Notes: generated by a model not told the origin, from the sequence alone. A stretch of 64,000 nt of DNA from Liquidambar formosana (GCA_039720395.1 CM077833.1:25876271-25940270), one strand, 5' to 3'. Shown: positions 10,346-23,699, counted from the first letter of the stretch. Numbers and translations: made by a program.

Positions 10346-13300
10346 CTGATGTCTTTACGGCCACGATTTTTCATACAATGCCCAAATTTTGCGGTTATGC
10401 CACCGCGTCAACGTTCAAGCGCGTAGCGTACGCACTAATATCATGTATAATTTTCAACTCAACTTGCTTTATTTAACAATATATTTCAATAAATTTAATT
10501 GATAATTGATCCCAAAAGAGAGTGGGGCAATAGAACTCAAAAGTCGAAATTTTTTACTTTCTGAAAACTAAAAAATTTCAGTAACTGATTAGTAATTGAT
10601 TCTAACATAAAGTGAGGGGATTTGGATTTGCCCAACCGTTGATAATTGCATCCCCTTATGTGTCCAAAATCTAACGCTAAATTGAGCGTCAAGTTAAAGA
10701 CCCCAACTTGAGCAAATCCCAATCCAAAGTGAGAACTGAGGAGTTATATTCAAGTCACATTTTTCTTTTGCTTATAATTAAAAAAACAATTTACACCCTT
10801 CTACTTAAAATAAGTAGATTTTAAGTAAATTAAAAGAAAAAGAAAAATAATAATGCTATCACAGTCTTAAAAGTCGGTTTCAATTAGGCATTCTCTTATA
10901 ATTTAACGACGCTACGATTATGATGGTTGTGGATAGCATTCTTCTACAATTTAATCATTTCAAGTTTATCTGTTACTCGCTTTATTTCTTTGGAGGTTTT
11001 TTTTTTTTTTTTTTTTTTAAATTTAATTTTTTTGGCCGTAAAAAAGTATTCCATTTTTGAAAATATAGCACTATGCCCCCTTCGGTGTACCTAGCTTCAC
11101 AGGGCGGAGTAAAAACCAACCACAGTTGAGAGAAGAAAAAAAAAAAAGGGAAAAAAACAGGAGAATAAGAAAACGAAAGGCGGCAAATTGGTTGGGTGAC
11201 CGCGAGCGTGAGTAGAGTTTGTTCGGTTGTTCAGTTGAAGGTGATTTGCGCATGACAGGCTGACGATTCGAAACTGAAGTGGTACGTGGTACCCACTCTC
11301 CCATGAGGTTCACGGGCATGTGCTTGTTAGCCCAATAATTAATGGGAGTACGGTTTTATTTATTATTATATATTTATTTATGCGGGGATGGCGATGACAA
11401 GATGAGATCTGAGGGGGAGATGTTTCTCGTTTTCAACACTTCATGTTTGGTGTGGATAAGAAGGAAAGCTTTTGCACGCTGTTTTCGTGTGGGTCTGATT
11501 AGGATGACAGGTGGACTTTCTTCAAGTAGAGCCTCTTCTTCCAAGAATGGCTCCCTCCTTATCGTTCCCTCGTGTCACCTACATCAGCACGCCACGACGA
11601 CGTGAAGAGTGGTCTTGGCATATTCTTAATAAAAAAAAACACAACGGGCCACGGTTAAAAATTGAGAATAGACACAAATTAAGTGATGGACTAATCAGGA
11701 GATAGCTAGGAAAGTGAATCGAAAGATTTACACGCATAGCCTATCACTCGTGATAAGGATGCCGGCATCTTCCAAACAATTCTACCTCCTAAGCAATTCT
11801 CTAGGATAGAGATTGAATTTTAATTAATTTGTTATTTACACATCAATAGCAAAGATGAATAGGTGAATTCATCCGACATCTCTTTCAATTTTTTTGGTTA
11901 TGCTTGTGCCGAAAGTGCAACTTTCTCGCTTTTAACACGGTTCATCAATATTTACTGTGGCCTATTCTTTTCCTTCAAAGTTTTCCAAGTGAGTTTACAA
12001 CCTACATAAACCCTTGAAAAGTATTTATGTACCCTCAAAAGAAAAAAAGAACAAGAATAAAAGGGAACATTGAAAAGGTTGAGGCACGCATTTTTTACGC
12101 CCTCTCTACAGGACATATTCTAATATTCTTCGATATTTATTTTTTTTCAAGGCCACGGGACAGTTGGAGATGAGCTGACCTTTTTTTTTTTTTTTCTTTT
12201 TTTGGGGTGGGGATTTGGCCAGCACATAACTTCTTGCATTACAGACGCTGCATGCTCTTCCATACACTGAGCCACACCTAGCAATGAGATGGGAGCAAGG
12301 CTGTATTTGGCGGCAAGGTTCCAAAGAGTTCCAGAAGTTATCCTCTCTTGGAGACTTGGACGGTACACCAAAAACTGACCAAGCCCAATAAAGTTGCTTT
12401 GAATATGTTCTAGAAACCAGACAAAAAAATGGAACTTGCTTTGCGCGATAAGGAAGAGGTTATAGTAAAAGTATAATACACCTTTTGCGTGTGGGTGAGA
12501 AATTTGAATTTTGAATGCCACCTCCCAAAGAAAATACTGTATATAAATTGGTATTTATTTGGTCGTGCAATTTATAATTTGCGCTGAGGGTATTCCAGTA
12601 ATCAAAAAACAGAAACTATAGAATTTTTTGTCTTCTGGTTTTTGGTTTTTGGTTTTTGTTTTTGTAAGTAAACAACTAAATACAGAGTAGTAAATACGTT
12701 ATATATAAAAAGTTGTTTTTGTGTGGGATATATATATTGCACTATCATGTACCATCACGACGGTCCATAAATAACACACATGAGACTATGACATTTTACG
12801 CACAAACACGTGTCCCTCACAAATAATTGTGATCATATAGAATATCTAAAATTTTATGCACATGTCCGTCACATTGACCCCCAATGGATGGTTGTCCACA
12901 CATAGCATTGCCATTAAGTATGCAACCGCGTGGAACTGCACAACCCTGTTCTCCAGTGAAGATTACACATTTATATTTATTTCACACAACTAATTGAAAT
13001 GTGAAAGAATACTTCTAAAATGAGATTTATAAAGTCTTCTAAATTGTAATTATGAAAGTTATAAATAGATCCCCTTACCGTCATTTATGTCAATGGACCC
13101 CACATTTCATAGCTGTACTAGAGGCCGTCATGTGTACCTCAACGATTAACCGTTCGATTATTTGGCAGAAGATTCTAGTACGTTGGATTAATTACTTGTG
13201 TGGTCCACTCAAATATCTATAAAAATACTTCAATTAATTTGGTTGAGCCTATGCCCTATTTGTTATGGTATTATTATTATTAGTCGGTCGACACTGCCAA

Positions 13301-14104
13301 CCTAACAAGAAGATTCCTCTGGGTTGGCCCAAATTAATACGGATATAACGAAAGATTACCAACCTGGTGGAGGCGCTTATGGGAGTGTTCATCACTTGCG
13401 TCGACCTCGGGTAAGGTTCAGCCCTCCAAGGAAAAGATCTATTTCAAATCTGAAAAGGAAAGTCAAAATCTTACTCCTTCCTACTTTCCTATTCAAAGCT
13501 TGGCCTACGCTTGACGTGTTCAAAGTTCCAAAATTCAGGAAAATACTATCTGCAGTAATTTTACTGTCTCAATTTTTGTTTTAATTTTCTTATAAAGGGT
13601 AAGTCTCATTGGCCCATATTCTTAGTGATCAACATGGATGTGAATCTCATAATCTCTTTACAAGAAAGAAAAGTTTACGTAGAATTTAGCATTGCCCATC
13701 ATGTTAGTTTATAGTGCCAATAGAATAATAACATAATGGTATTTGCCTCATTGAGTAAGTGAACAATCTCAAATTTAAGTTCAGAGAAAAATAATCATTT
13801 GTTGATATTAGGGAGACAGTTAGGGATAATTGTAGGTTCTAAATTGTCACACACACATCAAAAAGAAAAAAAAAAAGAAAAAAAAAGTCATAGTTGCATG
13901 AAGAGAAAAACTTATATGTAATTGTAATGCAGTTGATGTGGTATTATAAGCTAATATGAGTGGAGTAAAGTGGAATTGTAGTACACTTTTTGATCTTATA
14001 ATCCCATTTTGAATCACTCCCATTGGCCCCTTGACACCAGTTGACCATGTCACAATTACATGGGAGATTCACTTGTTGCATGAATCAGTTAAAATTATGT
14101 TCTA
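10346..14104. other. Intergenic, no gene recognised
   Basis: AT-rich DNA with poly(T) tracts (10998-11018, 12181-12195). A 124-codon minus-strand frame at 12521-12147 ends in a lysine run coded by poly(T) and has no recognised domain. Frames around 11071-11705 are equally unconvincing. Confidence 0.45.
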
Positions 14105-14392
14105 AGGCGTGTTGGAGTGTCTGATTCCAAATTAAACAATTTAAGAAAGTTTATATAGGATTAAAAGAATAAACCCATTACCTTAACTTAAACTATTTTA
14201 AAAATGTTAGAGTTATTATTATAGTTGATGTTATAGAATTAATTTTAAGGAATTCATAAAATACTATTACTTTGAATTTATACTCTTTTTTGTGATAATG
14301 ACCATCATTTTTTGAATTAATAAATTTTTGATAATAAATAATGCATTCAATATTATGTAAAATTTATTGAATAGAATGGCCAAACAGGTTCT
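14105..14392. repeat. Possible decayed Tourist-like MITE
   Basis: The ends read GGCGTGTTGGAGTGTC after TAA-like sequence and GAATGGCCAAACAGGTTC before TTA. They form a poor inverted repeat of the TGTTTGG type common in PIF/Harbinger MITEs. The interior is AT-rich without frames. This is tentative. Confidence 0.25.
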
Positions 14393-17362
14393 TAATTATT
14401 TTTTCTACTTAAAATTTTACCCATTTAAGGAAAGATAAATAGATGACGCTAACTCCAACCTTATCTCCAAATTTCTGCTGACCAAAATTTCTGGAAAAAT
14501 CTAGAAGGAAATTGCTATAATCCAGCTGAAAGGTTGATGCATTCAATAGGCCGGGTTGACCTGAGAGACACAGCCCTCGGTTGTCGCTGCAAAATCAGAA
14601 TAGATACAGTGCTGTTTATAGGTTAATCTTTCTAACTAAGTTTCCGACGGCCAAGGTGTACCCAATCCATTCTTCCATGAAGCTTCTTTCACCAAAGTCG
14701 TTTCTATTAAACAACTGTACGGTTGTTGATGACTTTAAAACATAGAAAATAAAAAAAAAAAAAAGGTACACGGTTAGACTTACAGGGGACGGCGTTCCAG
14801 TTTGGTAGGGCAAAAGAACAAACAAAACAAGGTTCAGTCAAACATTGATCCTGTTGGATGCAATTCGCACATGTCTAAAGAGTGGCCATCGGTTCCCATC
14901 AAAACAAAGATAAAGATTGTGGCCTTAATACAAGTTTAAATTAATAATCACCTTTTGAGGTTTGATCGACTAGGGTCTAGTACTGTTCTGTAGTAAGATT
15001 GATGAAAAGAATTTTAAATCTAAATCAGACACGGTGCGTTTTTCTTTAGGGTTTGGTAGGGGTAGCGATGGTTCAAATTAATTTGGTAACTTATCCTGCT
15101 CCTTTCTTATGGGGAAAGGTTAGAGAAGGTTGCAAAAAGGTACAAGTTTTGAATGCGTTACGAGATAATTTACTCCAATAACCAATCAAAATCATTATGT
15201 ATTCTTTTTTGTATGTAAACCTTATAAGATAAGAATAGATTTATCACATGCACAATAAAAATAAACTTACGGATGAAATGGGTCTAAGAAAGACGAACTC
15301 TATTATTGTGGTAGAAAAAAACCAAGTAAAAAACCTGAACTGTTTAGTAAATGGGTTAAGTGGTGTTCAAACAGAATTGAATTAGCACCGTACCCTAGGG
15401 TTCCCTTTCCCAAATGTGCGCCATTGCTATCCTTAAGGCAGGCTGGCTTAAGAACATATGGGCATTTATAATCGAGCCCAAACCACAAAGAACAAAGGCA
15501 GGTTATTGGGCCAGCAGCGGGTTGAAAATTGCCACCTCAGATCTTAGTTGGAAATGACACTCCCAAATCTGAAATGGGACAATATGACTGTTCCCAGTGG
15601 AAGTACCACCAAGTGTATCTTTATGTTGACGGACACCATGCCAAATGCCAATATATCTGCCCTTTTGTTTCATTTTCTTCGAACTGGACCAGTGGGCTAT
15701 GATGATCTCGGCAGTGGTGATTGTTGTGGTCATATTTATTTGTTGCCCACATAACATGGCGTGAAATCAAGTGGATGACACATGGCTTCTGTACCCACCA
15801 CAATATATACATGTATAAATTGTGCGTTTGTGTGTGTGTGTGTGTTGGGTACGGAAGAAGACCAAGGACAATCACATCTTGGTACAACAGAGGTTGGATG
15901 CATGCCATCAGGGGCCTTGTCAAAGATAGTGAATGGTTCATGACCACAAGCTGATCCCATCCTCACAAGAAAGTCAGAACGGTAGTTTCCCTCCCCTATG
16001 TGCATGCCTCGATCACAAGCCTATTCCGTAGCAATGATGTCCCTTCAATTCTGGCCTATGGCTCTATAATGGTGCTAGGCTATACTTTCCTTAGGAGATC
16101 AATGGTTACCTTTCCTTCCTCATCCAAAATGATTTGCTAGTTCTTTTCTTCCAGGCCATAATCACAAATTTTTTTTCACCACACATAAAACTCCAATGGG
16201 GTTTTGTTTATTTCCTAATTTAACCTTTTTATTTATTTATTTATTTTATACTTGAGATTCAAAATTGTTATAAAAACACCCTCACAGAGATTGCTTCTAG
16301 TGGCTACAGGAATGGATTTTTTGATGTCGTGTTTTAGCCTTGAGGGGTCATGTTTTCTGGATATCTTAGTAAGGTGCTACGAGAGTAGAGTTGGCTCGAG
16401 GGCCACATCCTGAGGGGCGCACTTCTGAGTTTATCCGAGAGTGCGCTATGACTTTGATATTTTTTAATTTTGTTTTGTTTGAAAGAATACCCAAACCTTA
16501 GCCCACCCAGCTGCAGGTTTAGGCCACAAAGGCCAGTGGTGATCAAAGGGGTTTTTCGTTTAAAGTAATCACGACATCCTGATATTCCCTTTGTACCTTT
16601 CAAAAAGGAAATTAAAATGTACCAACATATGGGATGAATTCAATGGATCCAATTATCACATACGTGAGTGCTAGATGAAGGAGCCAAAATCCTCTGTCAA
16701 AAAGTTCTCTCTCTCTCTCTCAACTCTGCATACGGAAGCAATTTGAAGGAAATAGTTTTCAAACAGAAAAAGTGCTTTGTCAAATACTTTTCTTCTCAAC
16801 GAGGTAATTGACCACTTTCCATCTTTGAAATTCTTGCAAATAAAAAGCAGAGCAGGCCAATGTGAATAAAACTCTAAAAATATGGTGCTCTTACTGGTAA
16901 GAGATGAATAACTTCGCTAAGAACTCTTTGCCGATAAACCACCGGTCAGTATGAGTGATATTTGCTTCAAATTGCTCCCTGATTGCACCCTTTAGCCACT
17001 TGAAAAAAATGTTTCAAAACAACGTCCCTATGACACCTTTTAAATGTCTCTAACATCAAACTCTCAGGAATTCAAGAGAAGTAAACTGGCCATATTGTTT
17101 ACAGAAGACCAAAATAGATAGAAATTGATGATTCTACACATAGTGAACATGCAGAATTGCCATCATCAATACAGTTTAATGGCCATATATATTTTTTTTT
17201 GGGGTTAAATCTTTATTTTGCAATTTAACATGATATGACGTTGAAAAGCACCTATATGCCTCGGCTCTCTGCTCATCTTCAACTTTTGGAAAGACTAGAA
17301 TATGGTAATTCCTACGTAGCATAGTATAATGATGAAATTAAAATCAACATAAGCAAAATGAA
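14393..17362. other. Intergenic, no gene recognised
   Basis: No exon structure was found. Reading frames between 15503 and 16005 overlap each other on both strands, match nothing I know, and include a GTGTGTGTGTGTGT microsatellite at about 15830-15845. Confidence 0.45.
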
Positions 17363-18120
17363 GGTTGGCCTGAGTGGAAAGGGCTCTGACAGGGGTGGAA
17401 TCACCTTGAGACCAAGGGACCACGGCCCCTCCAAAATTTTTAATATTTGAAATAAATATATTTTAATTTTTTTAAAATCTCTATATTTGGCCCCTTCAAA
17501 ATTCAAAATTTTAATTTGACTTGAAAGAGGGAACTCATTTTGTTAAATTAAAGCATTTTTGTACTATACTTGCCAAAGTTTGTTAAAATATTATAAATGA
17601 GTTAGGATTGTTGCCTGGTTGTGAAATTCATTGTCGAATTACATATTTCATCCTTGTCAAATATCAAATTGATAAGAAATTAAGAGATGTTTCATCCATA
17701 AAAGTGAGTTTTTTTATTGATTAAAAATGTGTATTTATAAATTGTTTGCCTACCGGTATCTTATTAATGTGATATTTGACATACACAGTTGGCATGAGAA
17801 TGGTATTTAATTCAACCTTAGGTTTTTACAAAATATAAATCACGTAATAAGTTATTAAAAATTGTATATGTTCCACAATCTTAATCCATTATAAATAAAC
17901 CATTTTTATATTATTTTATACCATAATAATATGGTAAGACTTTGTGGTAAAAAAAAAAATTTATCTATAATTTTTCAATCTGGCCACCCCAACTATTAAT
18001 TCCTGGTTCCGTTCTTGGACTCTGATCTCTTAAACAAGGGGTTTCGGGTTCAAACCCTTATGGATACAGCAAACTTTCTTTGGAAAGGTTCTCGTTTCAG
18101 CGCCCGACAGTACTTCGAAA
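17363..18120 (+). mobile_element. tRNA-derived SINE interrupted by a hAT-like element
   Basis: The left piece (17363-17389) carries an A-box-like TGGCCTGAGTGG. The right piece (from 18018) carries the B-box GGGTTCAAACCC and the same body as the SINE at 4289 (GTTTCAGCGCCCGACAGTAC), then an A-run. Removing 17390-18017 plus one copy of the flanking 8-mer makes the pieces contiguous in the order expected for a SINE. Both promoter boxes are therefore original parts of one retroposon. Confidence 0.7.
17390..18017. mobile_element. hAT-like non-autonomous element inside a SINE
   Basis: Ends are CAGGGGTGGAA at left and the complement of CAAGAACGGAA at right, matching each other at 8 of 11 positions and resembling plant hAT termini. 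The flanks are GGCTCTGA (17382-17389) and GACTCTGA (18018-18025), an 8-bp duplication with one mismatch, as hAT transposases make. The 628-bp AT-rich interior encodes nothing recognisable, so it needed transposase from elsewhere. Confidence 0.65.
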
Positions 18121-19277
18121 AAAAACTCTCTTTTCTTTCTCTCTTTCTTTTTCTTCTTTTTTTTTTATTTTTATTTTTATTTTTTCAGATAAATCACAAA
18201 TTTGGATTTGAACATAAAAGAATCATCTGGCGTGTGCATAAGATAACGTGGACGCGAGGACTCGTTTATTTTATTTTACTTTCACAGGTTTAGGCAGCAT
18301 CTTCATAGCTCACCTTTCAATATTTGTACTCATAATGTGTGGGGTACCCAAAATCCTACTATGATATCTTTGGGACCCACGACATTGACGCCTGCGGAAG
18401 TGGGACCGGACTTCCGAATGTAGTTTCTGATTGGCGGCGCCAGAATTAGGGGTGGTGAAAGTAGTCTAAGCCTAGCAAGTGGTGGGCATCATGGACTGCC
18501 CCCATGAATGCGGATAAACAACAATGCTCTGATAGGTTTTCTAGGGCTCTTTCTACGGTAGAGAAAAAGATAAAATATTAAGAGTAAAGCATCTTTGGGA
18601 CACCACACTTCTCTTGATCTAGTCGTGACTTGCTACCATGGATTGCTGAAGTACATTTTTATTTGTTTATGAAGTTAGCGAATTTGGCCCAATAAGCAAT
18701 TTTCCCTCCATATTAACAAAATTCAATGTCTTATCACAATTACGGATTTAGTGATGATGGCTCAAGAGGTGACAAGTGACGGTGCAACTCCTTTTCCTAA
18801 TTCATCAGTTAAACCTTTGCGGCAAATCGGGGAAAAAGAGGGGGGGAAATCTGGAATTCTCGGCATGAGCCTGTTTTTCCCAAACACATAATGGTCTTAA
18901 ACAGTGGTAAGCCCTCGTTCAGTACTGTGGGTGTCAATCACGCATGGGCCTTGAACAGTGGTGAGCCCTTCATTCATAAACTGTGCTGGAGATCCGCCCC
19001 ATAAAGTACAAAAGAAAAGGACAAAAAAAAATGAGTGATCTAAGAAATCCAAGGGTGGAAAAGGAAAGACAAAGAGCCGCGAAAACACGGAGCCGCTCGT
19101 GCCCAAACTTTGGAAGATATTGATTCCCCCCAACTTCGAAAACCACATCACACCCACCACCGTACCAAAGAAGTCGACCGCCTATTCCTTAACCATAGTT
19201 ACTTCCTTTCTTTTAACTGAACCCCACCACCTCCACCATCACTCTTCACAAGCAACAATTAACTACCCTTAAGCTCA
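18121..19277. other. Intergenic and upstream region of the LBD gene
   Basis: A pyrimidine-rich T/C tract (18121-18185) follows the SINE. Beyond that I see no exons. The last 100-200 bp probably belong to the LBD promoter, but no clear TATA box was found. Confidence 0.4.
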
Positions 19278-19330
19278 CTCTCTCTCTTTCTCTTTCTCGT
19301 AATCTGATCAGTCTCTCTCTCTTTCTCTCG
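19278..19330 (+). promoter_or_regulatory. CT-rich leader (Y patch) before the LBD start codon
   Basis: A dense CTCTCT/TTTCTC tract ends about 30 bp upstream of the ATG at 19359. Pyrimidine patches of this sort are common in plant core promoters and 5' leaders. Confidence 0.4.
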
Positions 19331-19358
19331 AGGCTAGGAGTTAGCTAGGGAGGGAAAA

Positions 19359-20212
19359 ATGAGCTGCAACGGTTGTCGAGTTTTACGAAAGGGGTGTAGC
19401 GAGTCGTGCATTCTCAGGCCGTGTCTTCAATGGATCGACGGCCCAGAAGCCCAAGCCAACGCCACCCTCTTCGTCGCCAAGTTCTTTGGCCGTTCCTGAT
19501 CTTATGTCCTTCATCTCCGCCGTCCCCGACCATCAGAAACCCGGTATTTTATTTTTTCTGTTTGGTTCTCTGCAAGTGTTAAAAGGAAAAATGAAAAGAA
19601 AATAAATTCTCCAAAGCGCTTTTGTTTACAAGAACGCTCGTTCCTTTTCGATCATTTTTCTTTTCTCGAGAACCGAACAGAAACAGAGGCTCATTTGCTT
19701 CAATCTTTATTTCCTTTACATGTAGAAGCTTTTGTTCACCTTTCCTTTATGTATATGTATCAGCTCTGTTTCAGTCTCTCTTGTTCGAAGCATGTGGGCG
19801 AACGGTGAATCCCGTGAACGGAGCCGTCGGTCTCCTCTCGACCGGTAACTGGCACGTGTGTCAGGCCGCCGTCGAGACCGTCCTCTCCGGGGGCATCTTG
19901 CGTCCTATACCAGGTATTTTGGCCGGAAATCTGACTCCCGACTCTGACGAATCTTCTGAGGCGTTCTGTACGGAGGCGTGGAAGACACGTGACGCCTACT
20001 CTCCGTCTAACCGGCGCATGCGTTTCGAGAAAGATGGTGAGGCAGCTGATCTGAGTCTGTCCGTGACGCCGAGGTTCTCGACGAAGGTCACGGCGAGAAG
20101 AGGAAAGAGATCGACGACGTCGTTTAACACGGATCAGTCATCGGTGGGGACGAGCTTCGAATACGGCGGTGGTAATCGCGAAGATAGGAAGGTTCTGGAT
20201 CTTTTTGTGTAA
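19359..20212 (+). pseudogene. LBD37/38/39: Class II LOB-domain (LBD37/38/39-like) gene, exon 1 frame broken
   Basis: Exon 1 is 19359-19543 and exon 2 is 19764-20212, joined through G/GTATTT and TATCAG/CT. Exon 1 starts [13 protein letters not shown] and carries the LOB zinc-binding pattern CX2CX6CX3C (C3, C6, C13, C17) and the FVAKFFGR start of the GAS block. Exon 2 gives [33 protein letters not shown] and the C-terminus KVLDLFV, close to the LBD37/38/39 group, whose members repress anthocyanin and nitrate-response genes in Arabidopsis. After GRS (codons 44-46) the frame meets TGA at 19497. Reading one base later gives DLMSFISAVPDHQKP, the expected continuation, and restores the phase at the splice site. 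So exactly one extra base separates this from an intact protein of about 210 residues. Sequencing error is as likely as true loss of function. Confidence 0.85.
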
Positions 20213-21659
20213 GACGCGGGACTCGGTGGAGTTTCTGGCGAGTTAGAACTCAGTGAGTCGGCAGATTAATAAATAAAATTTTGAGATATAGTAATTTTAA
20301 TTTAAATGAGTTTATTTTATATGTGGTGTGGTGATATGAGAGGCCATGGATTTGTCCAAAACCGTACACAGCATGCACCTGAGTTCTCTCCTCCTAGATC
20401 AGCCGTTTGCACAAGTGGCGCCGCACCCATGATTGAGACTCACCGGCCGACACGTGGCATGGTTTGGGTTACTTTTTGAGACCAGCTGGTTATCAGTATC
20501 TGCATGCAGCATGCACGATGGTGGTTTAAATCTAGCCGTCCGATTTTATGATGGACCTTAATTGTTGATCTGAGCGCCGTTTGGGAGTTTCTTGCTTTCT
20601 TGGAGAGTAGGCTGTTTAGAGTCGACTATAGAGGGTGGCTTACATCATTCTCCCTTTGAGCTCTCTTTATGTCAAATTCATCCCGCTTAACTCGACACGA
20701 CCAAATCCAAAGTCAATCTTCACATTATGCGTTAAAGCAAGAAGCATGTAAATGTGGCGAATGGTAATGGGGTAATGGTCCTTACCGAAAAGACCCCACT
20801 TTTACTCCTAAAACCTTAAAAAGGTGCAACCACCGATTCCCTTTCCAAGCCAGTGTACGTAATATGGTTAATTCATGTAATAAATTAGATTGGCTTTTTC
20901 ATAGTGAGAGGAGTTTACGGTATAAAGCATCAATTGCTAGAATTAGTGAATTAGCTTCTGTGGTATTCACGTGATTATGCGAGTTCTGGCAGTAATACTT
21001 GATCACCCCTAGCAGCCTAATTCAATTCAATTGGCCCCTTTTCTTCCTAGTATGAACTAAAATGTGGGTTGTGAATTTCAACTTGAATACTTGATTATGG
21101 GACAACTTGCTTTGATATTCTAATAATTCGAGTGTTAATGGTGCTAGAAGACACACAGATTGATAACGTGCGGCGCAAAACCTATTACACAACTTTCTTT
21201 CTTCCTTTTTTATTTTTTTATTTTTTATGTCTACCATTGTCTTTTTTTTTTTCCTCTCTCTTATATATGCTTTTTTTTATAGCTAGTGGGTATAATATAT
21301 CCCGTTCCTTACTCTTCAAAACAAGAAACTCCTGATATCAACAACACCACCCAAAAAAAAAAAACAAGAACAAAAACCCTTAAAACGTAAATCCTTGGTA
21401 GCCACTAGCCAGCCTAGACATTGTAGAACGCTTGCCTTCAATATTAGGGATTTTTTTGTTTAGTTTTGTTTAGTTTTGTTGTTGTTTTCCCTTTTTTTTT
21501 TTTTTTTTTTTTTTTTTTCTTTTAAAGTTTCATGGATATGATGTTGTTTTGCTTATTTGTTGGAAATCGTTTTTGGTTTGTTGCTCATCCCTCTTGTCAC
21601 GAATTATAGAGAAATTTTTTTATATTTAAAATATGTTATTAAGTTAAACACGTAATTTA

Positions 21660-21695
<36 letters not shown>

Positions 21696-21708
21696 GTTAT
21701 CAAATTTA
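20213..21708. other. LBD 3' region and intergenic DNA
   Basis: AT-rich apart from a moderately GC-rich segment at 20340-20640 that holds at least three CATGCA (RY-type) motifs, near 20371 and 20500-20515. Poly(T) tracts lie at 21241-21252 and 21489-21519, and a TA microsatellite at 21661-21691. No gene was recognised. Confidence 0.4.
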
Positions 21709-22066
21709 GGGATAAATTACAGAAAACCCCTCTGAAGTATGGGGGTTAGCAAATAACCCCCCGTTATGTTTTAATTTTGTTAATGTGCCTCTCTTATGCT
21801 TTAATTTTTGGCAATATACCTCACCATCACTCGCCGTTAATGAAAATTGACGAAAATTAATCACGTGGCTCCGCACGTGATACCATTAACGAACCCGTAT
21901 TGCCCAAAATTGTTGGAACTCTCGTCGAAATCATATTTAATTGGATGACCATCGTTGATTGGTTTTGTCTTTCAATTGAACTAGGGGCACATTGACAAAA
22001 TTAAAACATAAGGGGGGGTCATCTGCTAACCCTTCCATACTGTAGGGGGTTTTCTGTAATTTACCC
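21709..22066. mobile_element. MULE-type MITE, 358 bp, perfect 9-bp target duplication
   Basis: Flanked on both sides by TCAAATTTA (21700-21708 and 22067-22075). The TIRs read GGGATAAATTACAGAAAACC at the left and the complement of GGGTAAATTACAGAAAACC at the right, differing by one base. The interior holds a second pair of inverted segments (around GTTTTAATTTTGTTAATGTG and its complement). It has no coding capacity. It is related at its ends to the larger elements at 36844 and 55842. Confidence 0.85.
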
Positions 22067-22112
22067 TCAAATTTATTATATTAGTTTTGTTGTAGTAATT
22101 TGAATTCAGTTA

Positions 22113-22442
22113 GGGTCTGTTCGTTCGAAACGAAACTCTCAAGAGTTACAATCCTGAGAGTTAGAATTTTGGTTATTTGGTTTACAAAAGGATTTTCTAA
22201 AGCAATTTATGCTTCTTTTTTTGTTTTTTTAAAAAAAAAAAACCCCTTTAAAAAAAAATTGAAATTAGATCCAAAGAGTTGCAATCGAGAAACAATATGA
22301 CCTAAAGTTAATTGAAGTTTGCTGAAAAAGAAGAAAAGGGTGATGTGGGTAATTGCTGGCGAAACATTGCTTGGGTATTAAGAAAAAAAAAAATTTGAGT
22401 TCAAAATCAAAGACCGTGATATAATTTTATAAAAACACACAT

Positions 22443-22475
<33 letters not shown>

Positions 22476-23185
22476 AATCTGAATTCATGATCTGAGTTCA
22501 AGTTGAGAGTGTGGGCCAAGATTTGAGTTTAAACCATTGATGTGCATTATTTTCTCACGGCATTCCTACTTTGGGTGGCTTACTATCATAGTTAGAGCAA
22601 GTCCGCTCACAATTCTGATTCATTTGAATAAGCATTCATACCCATTCCATTTCGTTGGGTAGCAATAGATCTTGTCAATTAACTTAATCAAGTAGAGCAC
22701 CAATCAACACAGTATACCTCCATGTATATATTTATATACATATTGTATAGGTTCAATTGTTCAACCATGGTTATTGGATCAAGGCTGAACAAGAGAAGAT
22801 CTTTTTTTTCTTTCTTTTTTTTATTGGCAAAAAGATCAAGGCAGAACAAGACAAGATTTGTGGGGATGATTTAGAGGCATTTGTGCCAAAACTTTTATCG
22901 GCATTCGACGTTATTTTGTCAATATTCTTACACACTCTGTTTTGTAAAGAGAAAAAGAAGAGGATGCGGAGTGAAGTTCTAAAAAATGAGTTTGGGTTAC
23001 AAAAAATAACGTGAGAGTTTTTAATTCCTGCATAGTTCGACAAGATTTTCATCTCCCATGAATTACGAGAATTGAGATTTCATGGAAAATTAAAGTCTCA
23101 TAATTTAAACAAAACGAATAATCCACTTTTTATTAATTCTCGAGGATTTGCAACTCCCCCTAATTCCCATCAAACGAATAGACCC
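22113..23185. mobile_element. PIF/Harbinger-like non-autonomous element with TTA duplication
   Basis: TTA flanks both ends (22110-22112 and 23186-23188). The TIRs start GGGTCTGTTCGTT and GGGTCTATTCGTT and continue as imperfect inverted arms of about 70 bp. The 1073-bp interior contains CA/TA microsatellites near 22441-22473 and short frames but no transposase domain. Termini and a three-base TTA target duplication are the PIF/Harbinger (Tourist) signature. Confidence 0.7.
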
Positions 23186-23699
23186 TTAAAAATATTGAAA
23201 TTATCTACATAATCTGGTCAAAATTAATAGAAAATCCCAACCGAACATTATTCAATGAAAGAAAACCAACACCTTCATTGTGGGAGTAAAAAATTTAACC
23301 CACATGATGAGTATGACAAGCGCAAGCAATGTTTACTATTAAAAAAGAATCATTTGCGTTTGAGATTTTATAAAAACCACACATTCACGAAGAGTGATAT
23401 CATATTTGTCTTATATTTTATTTTGCATATAAAATATCAAAAGAAAGAAGAGCCCACCCAGTACACAAATCTACCCCCAAGACAATTCATCTTCTTCTCT
23501 ATTCATCTGGTTCATATACTAATTTGGGTGTTGGAGCGTTTACCATTGAGTCATTGACCCCTTACCTAACCCTCTTGTATTTCAATCAGCATGGGCCAAA
23601 GATCAATAGAGATATCTCATGCATCGGTCAATTAATAATGTAATGCAAATTTTGTAACACTAGCACTCATGGCAGCTTAAGTTTCTTTGAAAATACCCC

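Noticed and set aside
12147..12521. 124-codon minus-strand frame with a lysine run
   Set aside because: The lysine run comes from a poly(T) tract on the plus strand; no homology recognised and an overlapping frame looks equally plausible.
23255..23557. 100-codon plus-strand frame
   Set aside because: AT-rich composition, no domain and no conserved motif; treated as chance.
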